DNA from: a virus
DNA: 64,000 bases
Reading direction: 5' to 3' (one strand)
IMG/VR virus record: IMGVR_UViG_3300044627_004527
Span: 1-64,000 of that record
Part shown: in pieces, positions 8,659 to 17,548 of the stretch
Position numbering within the stretch: the stretch's first letter is position 1
Layout of the letters: the number at the start of each line of letters is the position of its first letter
Notes under the pieces: model-generated
What the model saw: the letters and a program-made list of their open reading frames with translations, nothing else
What the model was told of the DNA's origin: nothing
Databases searched by the model: none
Position numbers and translations under genes: made by a program

Positions 8659-9275
8659 CCTTCAATGTTCTCGCCCCGTCTGACGGGCTCTATAACTACC
8701 AGCCAGGCTTGCTCTCCAAGTTACTTACGCGATACCTGATCCAGCCAGAGATCGACACCGTGCTGTTGATCGGCCCGACCATGTGTGGCAAGACGACGAT
8801 GCTCGACGAGCTGCCGCATACGATAGCTGAGCGGTCGATCGTAAAATGGGACCTGGGTAAAGTGCTTGAGCACATCTTTGGTCGGAAATTGCTTGACGAA
8901 AGGTTGCTGGGTAGAGTAAGAAGAATTGAGAGCGAGGTGGTGGAGCACTCTCGACTGATGTACCAGAACCCGGTCATCGTCAAGGCGGTCTCGGGGCTCA
9001 ACAGTACGCTCAGGAGCCGTGAGACAGCAAACCCAGCTTCCACCATCTGCATCGTCACCATCGGCCCTCCAGAGGGCATCACAGGCCGCCTGATGGCATA
9101 TGCGCCATACACCGCCTATCACACAAGCACCGAGGCCACGATCGCAGCGACTCTCGCCGAAACATTTGCACTGCCAAAGCGGAACGAGAAGTTCGCAAAG
9201 ATCTTTTATATCAATACCTTCGGAGATGAAGGTATTGAGTGGCTCTCCCGAAGAATCGAGATCAAGAAGACATGA
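8655..9275 (+). CDS. P-loop NTPase-like protein
   Basis: At 206 residues, there is a Walker A, LLIGPTMCGKTTML, near residues 37-50, followed by an alpha/beta domain. A possible Walker B strand is ICIVTIGPPEG, without a clear acidic pair. It may be a phage-specific kinase or ATPase; the exact family is not recognised. The start ATG overlaps the previous stop and its own stop overlaps the metallophosphoesterase start. Confidence 0.6.
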   Translation: MTFNVLAPSDGLYNYQPGLLSKLLTRYLIQPEIDTVLLIGPTMCGKTTMLDELPHTIAERSIVKWDLGKVLEHIFGRKLLDERLLGRVRRIESEVVEHSRLMYQNPVIVKAVSGLNSTLRSRETANPASTICIVTIGPPEGITGRLMAYAPYTAYHTSTEATIAATLAETFALPKRNEKFAKIFYINTFGDEGIEWLSRRIEIKKT

Positions 9276-10582
9276 CAGCATCCTCACAGATCGACTGGGA
9301 AAACTGCATCGAGCCCTGTATCGCCATCCTGAGAAAGCATTCTCATTATCCGAGCGCGCTCGACCAGATCACCAAGGAGGTCGACAGCCGGATCACCTTC
9401 GAGAAGCTGCGAGAGGCCTTCCGTCGCGCAGGCAAGATGAAGCCGAAGGACTATACCCTCCAGAACCTGGTCCGTCCTGCTGCTGAGCTGGCGGTAGCTA
9501 CTCGCCCCAAAGCAGATGACGGCCTCGGGATGAGCAAGCCGAATCAGAAGAGCCTCGCTGCCCGCCAGGGACTCGTCATCACCGACGAGCTCGAAGACAT
9601 GGTGCGAGAGCATCTGGAGGAGTACGCTGTCAAGCGTGAGCTGCGCCGAGCAGCTAAAGACATCACGACGATCGAGAATGTCACCTCCGACTGGATGGTC
9701 AAGCAGAAGCTCGCGCACCAGCATCTGGCGATCGCCCCGCGCGATCTCAAGATCGCCAAGCCTGTCATCGACTCTGGCAGCCCCGTCCTCATCGTCCCAA
9801 TCAGCGACATCCACGTCGGCAAGAAGAGCCAGTACAAGAAGAAGTCGCTGCAATACGGTATCGAGTATGCGGTCCCCCGGCTCCAGCGCCTCATGACGAT
9901 CATCGATCGCAAGCGCTATCAGGGCAACTTCAGCTATGAGACCCCTGTGGTCATCGCTGTCCTCGGCGACGTGTTCGAGTCTCTGCTCGGTAACATGCGC
10001 GCAGGACAGGGCATCGGTCTGGAGTCGTCAGGCTTCGAGCAGTACAAGAACACCCGCGATCTGCTGCTGTGGTTTATCAGCTCGTTTGAGCAGTACAAGA
10101 ACGTCTCGATCTATCTGGTGGGCGGCAATCATGATCGCTTGACGATGGAGAAGGATCAGAACACCGAAGACATGATGATGCAGCTCCTGGCTGACAACAT
10201 CGGCTCTCTGGTCAGACAGATCAAGCAGGGCGACTGGACCATCACTGCTTGCGAGCCGATCCAGTCTCTGGAGCTCCCGCATACCGAGATCCTCATGCAG
10301 CACGGCCATCGCAGCCGCAACGTCAACGAGAACGCCACGAGGCGGCTCATCGAGGTCCACGGCAAGACCACCAAGCGCAAGCTTGTCATGCAGGGGCACT
10401 ACCACAGCTTCAAGGTCGAGAGCGGCTTCAAGTGGCGCTCTGTGACGCTGCCAGCCTTCTGTGGCGCTGACGACTGGTCATCCATGAACCTTCTGCGTGA
10501 GCAGCGCGCAGAGGCCGTCTTCTTCCTCTCCACGAAGCAGGACGACGAGATCTACGGTCCGTTCGCCCTGGATGAGCAATGA
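9272..10582 (+). CDS. calcineurin-like metallophosphoesterase with N-terminal extension
   Basis: At 436 residues, the C-terminal half has the full metal-site series: SDIHVGK, GDVFESL, GGNHDRL, QHGHRSRN and MQGHYH. The N-terminal 150 residues are helical and charged and could be a DNA-binding or regulatory region. Mre11/SbcD nucleases, phosphatases and phosphodiesterases share this fold. A role with the Rad50-like protein is possible but it is not in the same operon. ATG at 9272 overlaps the upstream stop. Confidence 0.85.
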   Translation: MTASSQIDWENCIEPCIAILRKHSHYPSALDQITKEVDSRITFEKLREAFRRAGKMKPKDYTLQNLVRPAAELAVATRPKADDGLGMSKPNQKSLAARQGLVITDELEDMVREHLEEYAVKRELRRAAKDITTIENVTSDWMVKQKLAHQHLAIAPRDLKIAKPVIDSGSPVLIVPISDIHVGKKSQYKKKSLQYGIEYAVPRLQRLMTIIDRKRYQGNFSYETPVVIAVLGDVFESLLGNMRAGQGIGLESSGFEQYKNTRDLLLWFISSFEQYKNVSIYLVGGNHDRLTMEKDQNTEDMMMQLLADNIGSLVRQIKQGDWTITACEPIQSLELPHTEILMQHGHRSRNVNENATRRLIEVHGKTTKRKLVMQGHYHSFKVESGFKWRSVTLPAFCGADDWSSMNLLREQRAEAVFFLSTKQDDEIYGPFALDEQ

Positions 10583-11103
10583 GCAAGAAGGTGGCGGTGG
10601 TCTTTACGGGCCACCGCCTGCTCTTGCTGACGAGCCCCCGAGCACAGGAGTGGCTCAATCACCAGTTTGACCTGATGTTCGAGAAGATGGAGGCTGCTGG
10701 TTGTGAGATCATCTCTATCAAGCACGGAGGGGCTGTTGGAGCTGATACAGCGTTTGACAGGTGGGCTCTTCAATCACGATACAAGCACCTCGTCCAGCGC
10801 CACCTCCCTGACTACTCGGGCTCCGCCAAGCCCTGGGTCGCCCCTCTCATCCGCAACAAGCTGATGGTTGATCTTGCCTATGGCTCCGAGCTCGGCGCCG
10901 ACAGGGTTGTGCTGATCTCAATCTTCGATGGCAAGGAGAAGGGCGGGACATACCAGACCAGAGAATACTACAAAAAGAAGACTCTTGAAGCTGGTCAGGA
11001 GCCAAAGATCATGAACCTCACGCCGATGGCGCTCGCTGTCAGCCTGCTGGAGCAGATGATCGAAGAAGGCCACAGCATCCCCGAGGACCTGCTAAGGATT
11101 TAG
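10579..11103 (+). CDS. SLOG-superfamily (YspA/DprA-like) protein
   Basis: At 174 residues, it opens with a Rossmann strand VAVVFTGHR, followed by ISIKHGGAVGADTAFDRWAL, the glycine-rich nucleotide-binding signature of SLOG proteins. Members bind or process nucleotides and nucleotide-derived signals. Start ATG overlaps the metallophosphoesterase stop. A role in sensing or removing a signalling nucleotide is inference only. Confidence 0.7.
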   Translation: MSKKVAVVFTGHRLLLLTSPRAQEWLNHQFDLMFEKMEAAGCEIISIKHGGAVGADTAFDRWALQSRYKHLVQRHLPDYSGSAKPWVAPLIRNKLMVDLAYGSELGADRVVLISIFDGKEKGGTYQTREYYKKKTLEAGQEPKIMNLTPMALAVSLLEQMIEEGHSIPEDLLRI

Positions 11104-11106
11104 ATT

Positions 11107-11397
11107 TTGACCTACCGCTTCGGAAAATCTTACATCGTCAAACGCAAACAAGGGGTGCGTAAAGGCCAGTTCATGCAGGTGGTTGTGGAGAAGATGGCCA
11201 ACGAAATCTTCTCTATATTATATTGCTTTGGGCTTGGAACAGATGGTCGGATTGAATTGGCTGCTCTCGTTGAGCTTCTAAAGCAACATCCGACCTGGAA
11301 CCATTTGTCTGAAGAAGACCTGGCTATCCTGATCCGGCAAACGACGACCGCCCGCTCCCATGCTATATCTGTGGAGGGCAACGAGGTCCTCATATGA
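11107..11397 (+). CDS. small hypothetical protein (TTG start)
   Basis: At 96 residues (MTYRFGKSYIV) it starts at TTG 11107, preceded by AAGGA with 8-base spacing inside the end of the previous gene. The C-terminal part (HPTWNHLSEEDLAILIRQT) looks like a small helical domain. An internal ATG at 11173 is the alternative start. No family recognised. Confidence 0.55.
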   Translation: MTYRFGKSYIVKRKQGVRKGQFMQVVVEKMANEIFSILYCFGLGTDGRIELAALVELLKQHPTWNHLSEEDLAILIRQTTTARSHAISVEGNEVLI

Positions 11398-11408
11398 GGA
11401 GAAGACCC

Positions 11409-13013
11409 ATGACTTCGAGAAGTTATCCATTTGCTTTCGTCGGTGTAGGCACACCAGGAAACGGCGTTCTAAATGGCGAAGGCGTTCCATCACCGTCCCT
11501 GGGTAGAGATGGTGACTTTTTTATTGATACGCTGAACAACGAGCTGTACGGGCCTAAGACGGCTGGCAACTGGGGCAGCTCGGTGCCATTCGGTGGCGGA
11601 TCAGATCTGCCAACGGGCGGCACAATAAGACAAGTGCTCGGCAAGAACAGCTCGACTGACGGCGACGTAAGCTGGCTGACGATGCGAGAGGTCCCCGTCG
11701 CAGCGAATCCGGCGGACAACGGCAAGATCCTGTCTGCATCCTCGGGCTCGCCTCAGTGGAGCGCGCTTGGCACAGTGCCGACAGGTGGCTCGATTGGTCA
11801 GGTGCTGCGCAAGATCGGCACACCTGACTTCGACACAGGGTTTGGAGACATCGCAGAGGTCCCTGATGGCGGCACCACAGGCCAGGTACTCGCAAAGGCG
11901 AGCGACGACAACGTCGATCTGACATGGCAGACGATCGTAGGAGTCCCTGATGGTGGCACGGACGGCGATTATCTGGCGCGCGACGGCATCGACGGAGATA
12001 TGATCTGGAAGTCTACCGGTCTTGTGCCACCAGGATCGGCTGTGGACTATGTCTACCGTCAGACAGGCAGCGGCCCTTATGATCATGGCTGGGCGCCCGT
12101 CAGAGAGCTACCAGAGCTGTTTACAGCGACGGATGGCGATATTCTCTCCATCGTCGCTGGTTTGCCAGAGTGGACGGCTCCGGTCAACGATCTCCCTGTG
12201 GGTGGCACGACTGGTCAAGCCCTCGTCAAGACGAGCGCCACTGACTACGCAGTGAGCTGGGCTGATATGCCTTCGCCGCTGCCGACAACATCTAACAGCG
12301 GCTTCGTGCTGACGCAGCAGTCGGCGGCTCCTGGCGACATCGACTGGTCGCCAGTTCCAAACGATCTGCCTGCTGGCGGCACAACGAACCAGGTCCTTGC
12401 CAAGTCGAGCGCGACCGACTACGCTGTGACATGGTACACAGTGCCAAACGATCTGCCTACGGGCGGCACAACAGGCCAAGCGCTGCTGAAGACGAGCGGT
12501 GCCAACTACGCTGTCGCGTGGACAACGATCCCGAATGATCTCCCTGTCGGTGGCACGACTGGTCAGGCCCTCGTCAAGACAAGCGGTACGAACTATGCGA
12601 CGTCATGGGCGACTCTTCGAGAAGTCCCCGTCGCAGCGAATCCGGCGGACAACAGCAAGGTGCTGCAAGCGTCTGGCGGCACGTCTTCCTGGCAGACTAT
12701 CAGCCAGATGCCAGTCCCATCGAATCCCGCCGACAACAACAAGTTCCTGAGAGCCAATGCTGGCGCAGCAGCTTGGCAGACGATCAACCAGGTCCCGACT
12801 CCCGCGAACCCAGCCGATGACCTCAAGGTCCTCCAGGCCTCTGGAGGAACGTCTTCCTGGCAAGCAATCAACGCAGTACCCACTCCTGCCAGCCCAGCCG
12901 ATGATGGCAAGGTGCTCACTGCAAACAGCGGTGATTACGCATGGGAGACCCCTTCGGGCGGTGGTAGTGGCCTAACATATAGACAAGCACTAAGCGCAGT
13001 GAGGCGTTCATGA
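11409..13013 (+). CDS. repeat-rich tail-fibre-like virion protein
   Basis: At 534 residues it has a short N-terminal head with a collagen-like or fibre-tip pattern (GDFFIDTLNNELYGPK, common in phage fibre proteins), then about fourteen repeats of 25-28 residues. Two types alternate: LP-GGTTGQ-LVKTS-DYAV-W and VPVAANPADN-KVLQASGGTSSW. Such GGTTGQVL repeats are typical of phage fibre or adhesin shafts. The start is set by GAGGAG eight bases before ATG 11409, preferred over the overlapping ATG at 11394. It overlaps the next gene by ATGA. Confidence 0.8.
   Translation: MTSRSYPFAFVGVGTPGNGVLNGEGVPSPSLGRDGDFFIDTLNNELYGPKTAGNWGSSVPFGGGSDLPTGGTIRQVLGKNSSTDGDVSWLTMREVPVAANPADNGKILSASSGSPQWSALGTVPTGGSIGQVLRKIGTPDFDTGFGDIAEVPDGGTTGQVLAKASDDNVDLTWQTIVGVPDGGTDGDYLARDGIDGDMIWKSTGLVPPGSAVDYVYRQTGSGPYDHGWAPVRELPELFTATDGDILSIVAGLPEWTAPVNDLPVGGTTGQALVKTSATDYAVSWADMPSPLPTTSNSGFVLTQQSAAPGDIDWSPVPNDLPAGGTTNQVLAKSSATDYAVTWYTVPNDLPTGGTTGQALLKTSGANYAVAWTTIPNDLPVGGTTGQALVKTSGTNYATSWATLREVPVAANPADNSKVLQASGGTSSWQTISQMPVPSNPADNNKFLRANAGAAAWQTINQVPTPANPADDLKVLQASGGTSSWQAINAVPTPASPADDGKVLTANSGDYAWETPSGGGSGLTYRQALSAVRRS
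11600..12955 (+). repeat. in-gene tandem repeats of the fibre-like protein
   Basis: About fourteen modules of roughly 75-85 bases lie in one reading frame. The first type ends in Trp after a GGTTGQ start, the second has a PADN core. The four central copies (12190-12610) are the most alike at DNA level, which suggests recent expansion by recombination. Confidence 0.75.
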
Positions 13014-14182
13014 TCCTCAAGAATGGTGACTCTCTGAGAGCCTTCCTTGGCACAGCTCCATCCGTGGTCTATGCCGTTGACTTCACAGACCACACGACAT
13101 CTGGCGCAACAGACGATCGCGCACTTGGCGTCGAGACGACAGCAGGCTCGCGTACAATCTGCGCAGGTCCAGCCGCCTCCACCCAGCGACAGATCCGTCA
13201 GATCAGCGTCCAGAACGAAGGCGTGGCTCCGATCACGGTGCGCATCGATCAGCACGATGGCACAACCTCGTTCGCCCGCTCGCCTCAGATCACTCTGAAG
13301 GCAGATGAGCAGCTTGTCTATCGAGACTCCACAAATGCCTGGCAGGTCATCACAGCTCAAGGGACTGTCAGAGCAACACAGGGCACGACTGTTGTGGCTA
13401 CCGAGGTAGCCTTTGTCTACAAGACAGGCACAGCTCCCGAGGCCGCTGGCCAGTTCTACTCCTTCAGCAAAGATGGCGGCGCTCCAGGCGCATGGTCCCC
13501 AGGTACTCCCGGTCTCTCTGGGCGCGCAACTAACGGTACGCTGGCGGCTGACGCAGGATGTATCTTCATTCCAAATGCGGCACCTGGCAACGCGAAGTAT
13601 CTCGCTGGCTTTGGTGCGACAAGCACGGTCGCAACGACGGCTTTTGTCTGGGACTATATGCTTGTTAACACAGGCATTGTTGTCACCACGACGACAGCGC
13701 AGACGCTAAACACTGTGACATTGCCAGCTCGTGACTTCTTTGGCACGACAGATGGTGTCGGCGTCAATATGGCGCTGCTGGTCACGACAGCGACAACAAA
13801 CGCTTCGGCAGTCACGACAATCACGGTGTCGTACACGAACAGCGATGGCGTACCTGGTCGCACTGGGAACATTCCGAGCTTCCCAGCCACCGCCGTGCTC
13901 GGAACGATCGTCCCGATCAACCTCCAGGCTGGCGACAAAGGTGTCCGCTCTGTCCAGTCTATCACGCTTGGCACGACGCTCGCTGCTGGCGCCATCAGCC
14001 TCGTCATGTATCGTATTCTGGCGATGCAGGGCGTGCAGGTTGCAGGAACAGGTGGAGCACTCACGGCCCTGCCTGTCAACACAAGACTGTACGACGGAGT
14101 TTGCGCGCTCCCGGTCATGCTCGCTTCGGCGACCACCGCTGCTGCGATCACATATCAGCTCGCTCTTGAGGAGAAGGCGTGA
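13010..14182 (+). CDS. virion-associated protein, beta-rich
   Basis: At 390 residues, rich in Thr, Ala, Val and Gly and poor in Lys, it has the look of a beta-structured phage surface or tail protein. No domain recognised. It follows the repeat protein with ATGA overlap and precedes further structural-looking genes, so assignment to the virion rests on composition and context. Confidence 0.6.
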   Translation: MILKNGDSLRAFLGTAPSVVYAVDFTDHTTSGATDDRALGVETTAGSRTICAGPAASTQRQIRQISVQNEGVAPITVRIDQHDGTTSFARSPQITLKADEQLVYRDSTNAWQVITAQGTVRATQGTTVVATEVAFVYKTGTAPEAAGQFYSFSKDGGAPGAWSPGTPGLSGRATNGTLAADAGCIFIPNAAPGNAKYLAGFGATSTVATTAFVWDYMLVNTGIVVTTTTAQTLNTVTLPARDFFGTTDGVGVNMALLVTTATTNASAVTTITVSYTNSDGVPGRTGNIPSFPATAVLGTIVPINLQAGDKGVRSVQSITLGTTLAAGAISLVMYRILAMQGVQVAGTGGALTALPVNTRLYDGVCALPVMLASATTAAAITYQLALEEKA

Positions 14183-14682
14183 TGCAGACACAGATCCAAT
14201 GGAGCGATCCTTACTGGATCGCCGAGGTGAGCGACGGTTTTGAGTGGACAGAGGTGGCCCGAGGCACAGCTGCTGACGAGGCATCCGCTATCCAGCAGGG
14301 GCAGGCCGCCCTCAACGCCCATCTCGGCATCATCGACGGCACCGATGAGATCGCAGCTGCGCAGGCATGGGGCTCAGCCATCGTGAGAGCGTTTGAGGCC
14401 GCCGCGATGGAGGGTGGCATCAACGCCCACCCGGCAGCAGCGCTGGCTCTGGATCGTTACTTGCGAGAGGTAAGCAGCTCTCTGGTGCAAGGCCGCCTCC
14501 ACGTCGCCTATGCTGCGATGCAGGAGCTGCTGTCTCAGCCCGAGTCTGGCCGTCCAGCCGGAGCTGGAGATGAGAACCTCATGCCTATCTTCATGGCGCT
14601 CGCTCAGCGACTGGAGCTGCCAGCAGAGATCGTCGAGCAGTCGCTCATTGACATCAACTTGAGCCTGAGAGCAGCGAAATGA
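14182..14682 (+). CDS. hypothetical protein of the structural block (166 aa)
   Basis: Begins MQTQIQWSDPYW and continues as a mostly helical, Ala/Glu-rich protein. GAGGAGAAGG lies just upstream; GTG 14179 is an alternative start, but ATG 14182 has better spacing and gives a TGATG junction. Function unknown. Confidence 0.6.
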   Translation: MQTQIQWSDPYWIAEVSDGFEWTEVARGTAADEASAIQQGQAALNAHLGIIDGTDEIAAAQAWGSAIVRAFEAAAMEGGINAHPAAALALDRYLREVSSSLVQGRLHVAYAAMQELLSQPESGRPAGAGDENLMPIFMALAQRLELPAEIVEQSLIDINLSLRAAK

Positions 14683-14963
14683 GCACCAACGGATGCGGCC
14701 CTGAAGGATGGGGCTGGCTGGTCCCTGATGGACCAAAGCAGCTCTTCAAGAAACCCTGCAACGATCATGACGATCGATACGAGATCGGCGGCACTGAGCC
14801 AGATAGAATAGAGGCAGACTGGATCCTGTTCAAAGACTGTCTGGCTTCTCTGAAAAATGAGCGCTGGTATATAAGATACCCCTGGTCCGCTCTCTCCATC
14901 CTCTACCTTCTGTCAGTCTTGTTCCTGGGCTGGCTTCGCTTCAAATACAAGGTGCAAAAATGA
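14679..14963 (+). CDS. small phospholipase-A2-like membrane protein
   Basis: At 94 residues, the N-terminal half reads NGCGPEGWGWLVPDG, then KPCNDHDDRYEIGG and RIEADWILFKDCL. This resembles the PLA2 pattern of a calcium-loop CGP/G stretch followed by a C-x-x-HD-x-x-Y catalytic helix. The C-terminal half is one membrane segment (SALSILYLLSVLFLGW) with a basic tail. A membrane-anchored lipase could help host entry or lysis. The PLA2 reading rests on motif only; ATGA overlaps on both sides support the gene. Confidence 0.55.
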   Translation: MSTNGCGPEGWGWLVPDGPKQLFKKPCNDHDDRYEIGGTEPDRIEADWILFKDCLASLKNERWYIRYPWSALSILYLLSVLFLGWLRFKYKVQK

Positions 14964-15334
14964 CCAGTGGAAGACAGTCTGTCGGCCAGCGCGTATCGAG
15001 CAGGGTAAACCTGATCAATTCCAATACGCCAGTCACGATCACAGACGCAGAGTATGTCTACTTTTATCTCGGCATGACCGAGGGCAACTCCGGTGGCGAA
15101 TACGGCTATCTGCTCACCATCGACGACTGCGCAGACACGCTCGACGTCGTCGTGCATGAGGCAGTCGACATGGATGGCCCCTGGTCCCCTGTCGAAGAGT
15201 CTCTGGCTGTTCCAGCAGTCCCGGAGCTGAACTGGAGCCGTGGCGATGTGATGTGGGGCTCCGTCGTTCGTCTGGGCATCAAGAAGTCGACGGCTGGCAG
15301 CACGACCGCCCGAGTCAAGGGAGTGGCGAAGTGA
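14960..15334 (+). CDS. hypothetical virion-associated protein (124 aa)
   Basis: Beta-rich, with an acidic central part (TIDDCADTLDVVVHEAVDMD). It sits in the structural block and overlaps its neighbours by a few bases. No domain recognised. Confidence 0.6.
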   Translation: MTSGRQSVGQRVSSRVNLINSNTPVTITDAEYVYFYLGMTEGNSGGEYGYLLTIDDCADTLDVVVHEAVDMDGPWSPVEESLAVPAVPELNWSRGDVMWGSVVRLGIKKSTAGSTTARVKGVAK

Positions 15335-15522
15335 GACGCATCATCCCTATCATTGGAACACGAGGAGCCATCTGCGAAGACACAGGCTCGTGTTCCAATG
15401 CACTGCCAGACTCAAACTATATGTCGGCACAGATTGCAACATTCGTGTCTGCACCTGAGCTGACAGACATCCCTGAACACACAGCGCCTGACAGTGTCGT
15501 CGGCTTCGAGGAAGCGCCATGA
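15331..15522 (+). CDS. small hypothetical protein (63 aa, GTG start)
   Basis: GTG at 15331 overlaps the upstream TGA (GTGA) and gives MRRIIPIIGTRGAICED. Its stop overlaps the next start (ATGA). Both junctions match local style. No function recognised. Confidence 0.55.
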   Translation: MRRIIPIIGTRGAICEDTGSCSNALPDSNYMSAQIATFVSAPELTDIPEHTAPDSVVGFEEAP

Positions 15523-16415
15523 GTGATTATTCTAATGTGAAGAGCTACACGCTGGCGGCGGTCAACACGTCTGTGACAGAGCTGATGTTTGCTCTTTGGA
15601 CACACTTTGATGCAGCGCCAGGCCTCTGGCGTGTCAAGGCTGGCACAACAAGCGGCGTCAACGGGTTCATCATCGAGCCGAAGGTCGCGTTGCCTGGCTA
15701 CAACATCGGCGTCTCGATCCGCCGCAACGGCACCTCTGACATCAGAGTCCAGGTCGATCCACTGAACAGCTTCACGACAGCGGGCAACGCGACCACACCG
15801 CCATCAGGTGGCTCTGCGTTGGTTTTGTCCGAGGTCACAATGCCCCAGACAAATATCGCCACAGCAGCGATCGGCCTCAGTGAGATGGCTGACGCGATGC
15901 TGCCGCTGTTCTACGGGAACACGATGTCGACCGTGGCACAGATCATTCACGCTGGCCGAGTAGCGAACCCTGACCGAGAGATCTACCGCTCAGAGCCGCT
16001 GGCCTTCAATGGTGTTGGATGTCTGGTTGGCGCGCTGAACCACCAATTGGTGGCGCAGGGCTTTATCGGCGGCACAACCGCTGCGAGTCGCCTGCGCTCA
16101 AACGGAGGTTCGAGGGCAGTGTATGCTCTCGTGACAAGCCCAGGCAACAACCCCATTCCACGCACACCGAATCCGTCGCTTGAGCTCGTCATCCCGATCA
16201 AGATCGGCGTATATCACGACGCAAGCACAAACTTCTCTGAGATCGGCAACCTCCGTTATGTCGGCAGGGCAGGCGTTGCCAGAGCAAACACGGTGGTGAT
16301 CCAGCATCCCACTGAGCAAGAGGCTTGGCTGCACGTCACAGACTCGACGTATGAGCCATCAACATCCAAGAACGTCGTCGCATGGGAGAAGGGCGTACCT
16401 TCACCAACAATATAA
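15519..16415 (+). CDS. virion-associated protein (298 aa)
   Basis: Ala, Thr and Gly-rich with regular beta-strand-like segments, no membrane spans. It lies between structural-looking genes. No specific family recognised. Confidence 0.6.
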   Translation: MSDYSNVKSYTLAAVNTSVTELMFALWTHFDAAPGLWRVKAGTTSGVNGFIIEPKVALPGYNIGVSIRRNGTSDIRVQVDPLNSFTTAGNATTPPSGGSALVLSEVTMPQTNIATAAIGLSEMADAMLPLFYGNTMSTVAQIIHAGRVANPDREIYRSEPLAFNGVGCLVGALNHQLVAQGFIGGTTAASRLRSNGGSRAVYALVTSPGNNPIPRTPNPSLELVIPIKIGVYHDASTNFSEIGNLRYVGRAGVARANTVVIQHPTEQEAWLHVTDSTYEPSTSKNVVAWEKGVPSPTI

Positions 16416-16426
16416 GGAACTGAAGA

Positions 16427-17539
16427 ATGGAAATCACATCGTTTCTGATCAAGCAAAAGAGCCGCCTCTACACCAAGAAGCCATCGGTCGCTCTCATCGT
16501 CAATGATCCATCGCTGGTCATGTACTTCGACAACACCATGTACCGACCGATCCTTCAGGATCAGGTCGATGGCGATGTCTTCGCTACGTTCCCTGAGGGC
16601 CTGGCCTTTGAAGCGCCTTCGGGTGCCGAGATGCCTGGCGTTGAGGTTGGACTGCTTGGAGGCCATCTCCTGTGCGCTCCAGCGATCCTGGAGGATGAGA
16701 TCCCTGCTCGTCTCCTGACCTTGGAGGGCGACGCTGCTGACCGAATGGATGATGTCTTCGGCGGATCTGAGTGGACAGTCTTCCTCGCGACAGTCGCGCT
16801 GGAGAACCAGAGCAATGAGACGTCGCTGCTCGACTTCAATGACGCGAACACTGGTGGTGTGCGCGTGGACATCACGGAGACGGCACAGGTCCGAGTACGC
16901 TTCAAGGGCAGCGACCTGGGCGCTGAGCAGTTCGTGTCCAACGTGCTTGACGTCGGAGAGAACGTCTACATCTGCATCAAGAAGAGCGACGACCGTATCG
17001 AGCTGATCGTCAACGGCGATGTCGTGGGCACGAAGGTTTTTGAGGGCGAGGTGCCGCTCAACATCTTCCAGGGTCTCATCGGTGGTCGTCAAGGTTCGTC
17101 TTCGGTCGACAGCGTGTTCGAGGGCAAGCTGGCCATGTTCGCGATCTACGATGTTGCTGTCAGCGATGACCAGCTCTCGTGTCTGGTCAACCGCCTGAAG
17201 CTGACCAACCGAGCAGAGACGTTCGCCACAGTCACACCTGTCGACGAGGTCCCCGAGTTCCTGATGACACCGTTCCTCGAAGGTGGGTCGCTGCCTGACG
17301 CTCCAGTCGTGGGTGAGGTTCTGCGTGTAGAGGGGATCGACGCGATCGGCTACCCAGCGCCAACCATCAGCTACCAGTGGGAGACAGATGGAGTCGCCAT
17401 TGGCGGCGCAACCAGCCGCACCTTCACAGCTCGTTTGGCTGACATCGGCAAGGCCCTGAGCTGCGTCGTCACAGCGACCAACACCGAGGGCACCGATGTC
17501 CTTGAGACCAACCCGACAGCAGACGTTGTCGCAGCGTAA
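16427..17539 (+). CDS. LamG-like and Ig-like domain virion protein
   Basis: At 370 residues, residues about 110-260 resemble a concanavalin/LamG jelly roll (TVFLATVALENQS, then RIELIVNGDVVG, then FEGKLAMFAIYDVAVSDDQL). The C-terminal 80 residues form an Ig-like module (PTISYQWETDGVAIGGATS then LSCVVTATNTEGTD). Such proteins are common phage surface adhesins binding glycans. The start has AGGAACTGAAG upstream. Confidence 0.7.
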   Translation: MEITSFLIKQKSRLYTKKPSVALIVNDPSLVMYFDNTMYRPILQDQVDGDVFATFPEGLAFEAPSGAEMPGVEVGLLGGHLLCAPAILEDEIPARLLTLEGDAADRMDDVFGGSEWTVFLATVALENQSNETSLLDFNDANTGGVRVDITETAQVRVRFKGSDLGAEQFVSNVLDVGENVYICIKKSDDRIELIVNGDVVGTKVFEGEVPLNIFQGLIGGRQGSSSVDSVFEGKLAMFAIYDVAVSDDQLSCLVNRLKLTNRAETFATVTPVDEVPEFLMTPFLEGGSLPDAPVVGEVLRVEGIDAIGYPAPTISYQWETDGVAIGGATSRTFTARLADIGKALSCVVTATNTEGTDVLETNPTADVVAA

Positions 17540-17548
17540 GGATAGAGA

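Noticed and set aside
11600-12955. CRISPR or satellite reading of the fibre repeats
   Set aside because: Repeats keep one reading frame and encode GGTTGQ and PADN modules, so they are coding repeats.
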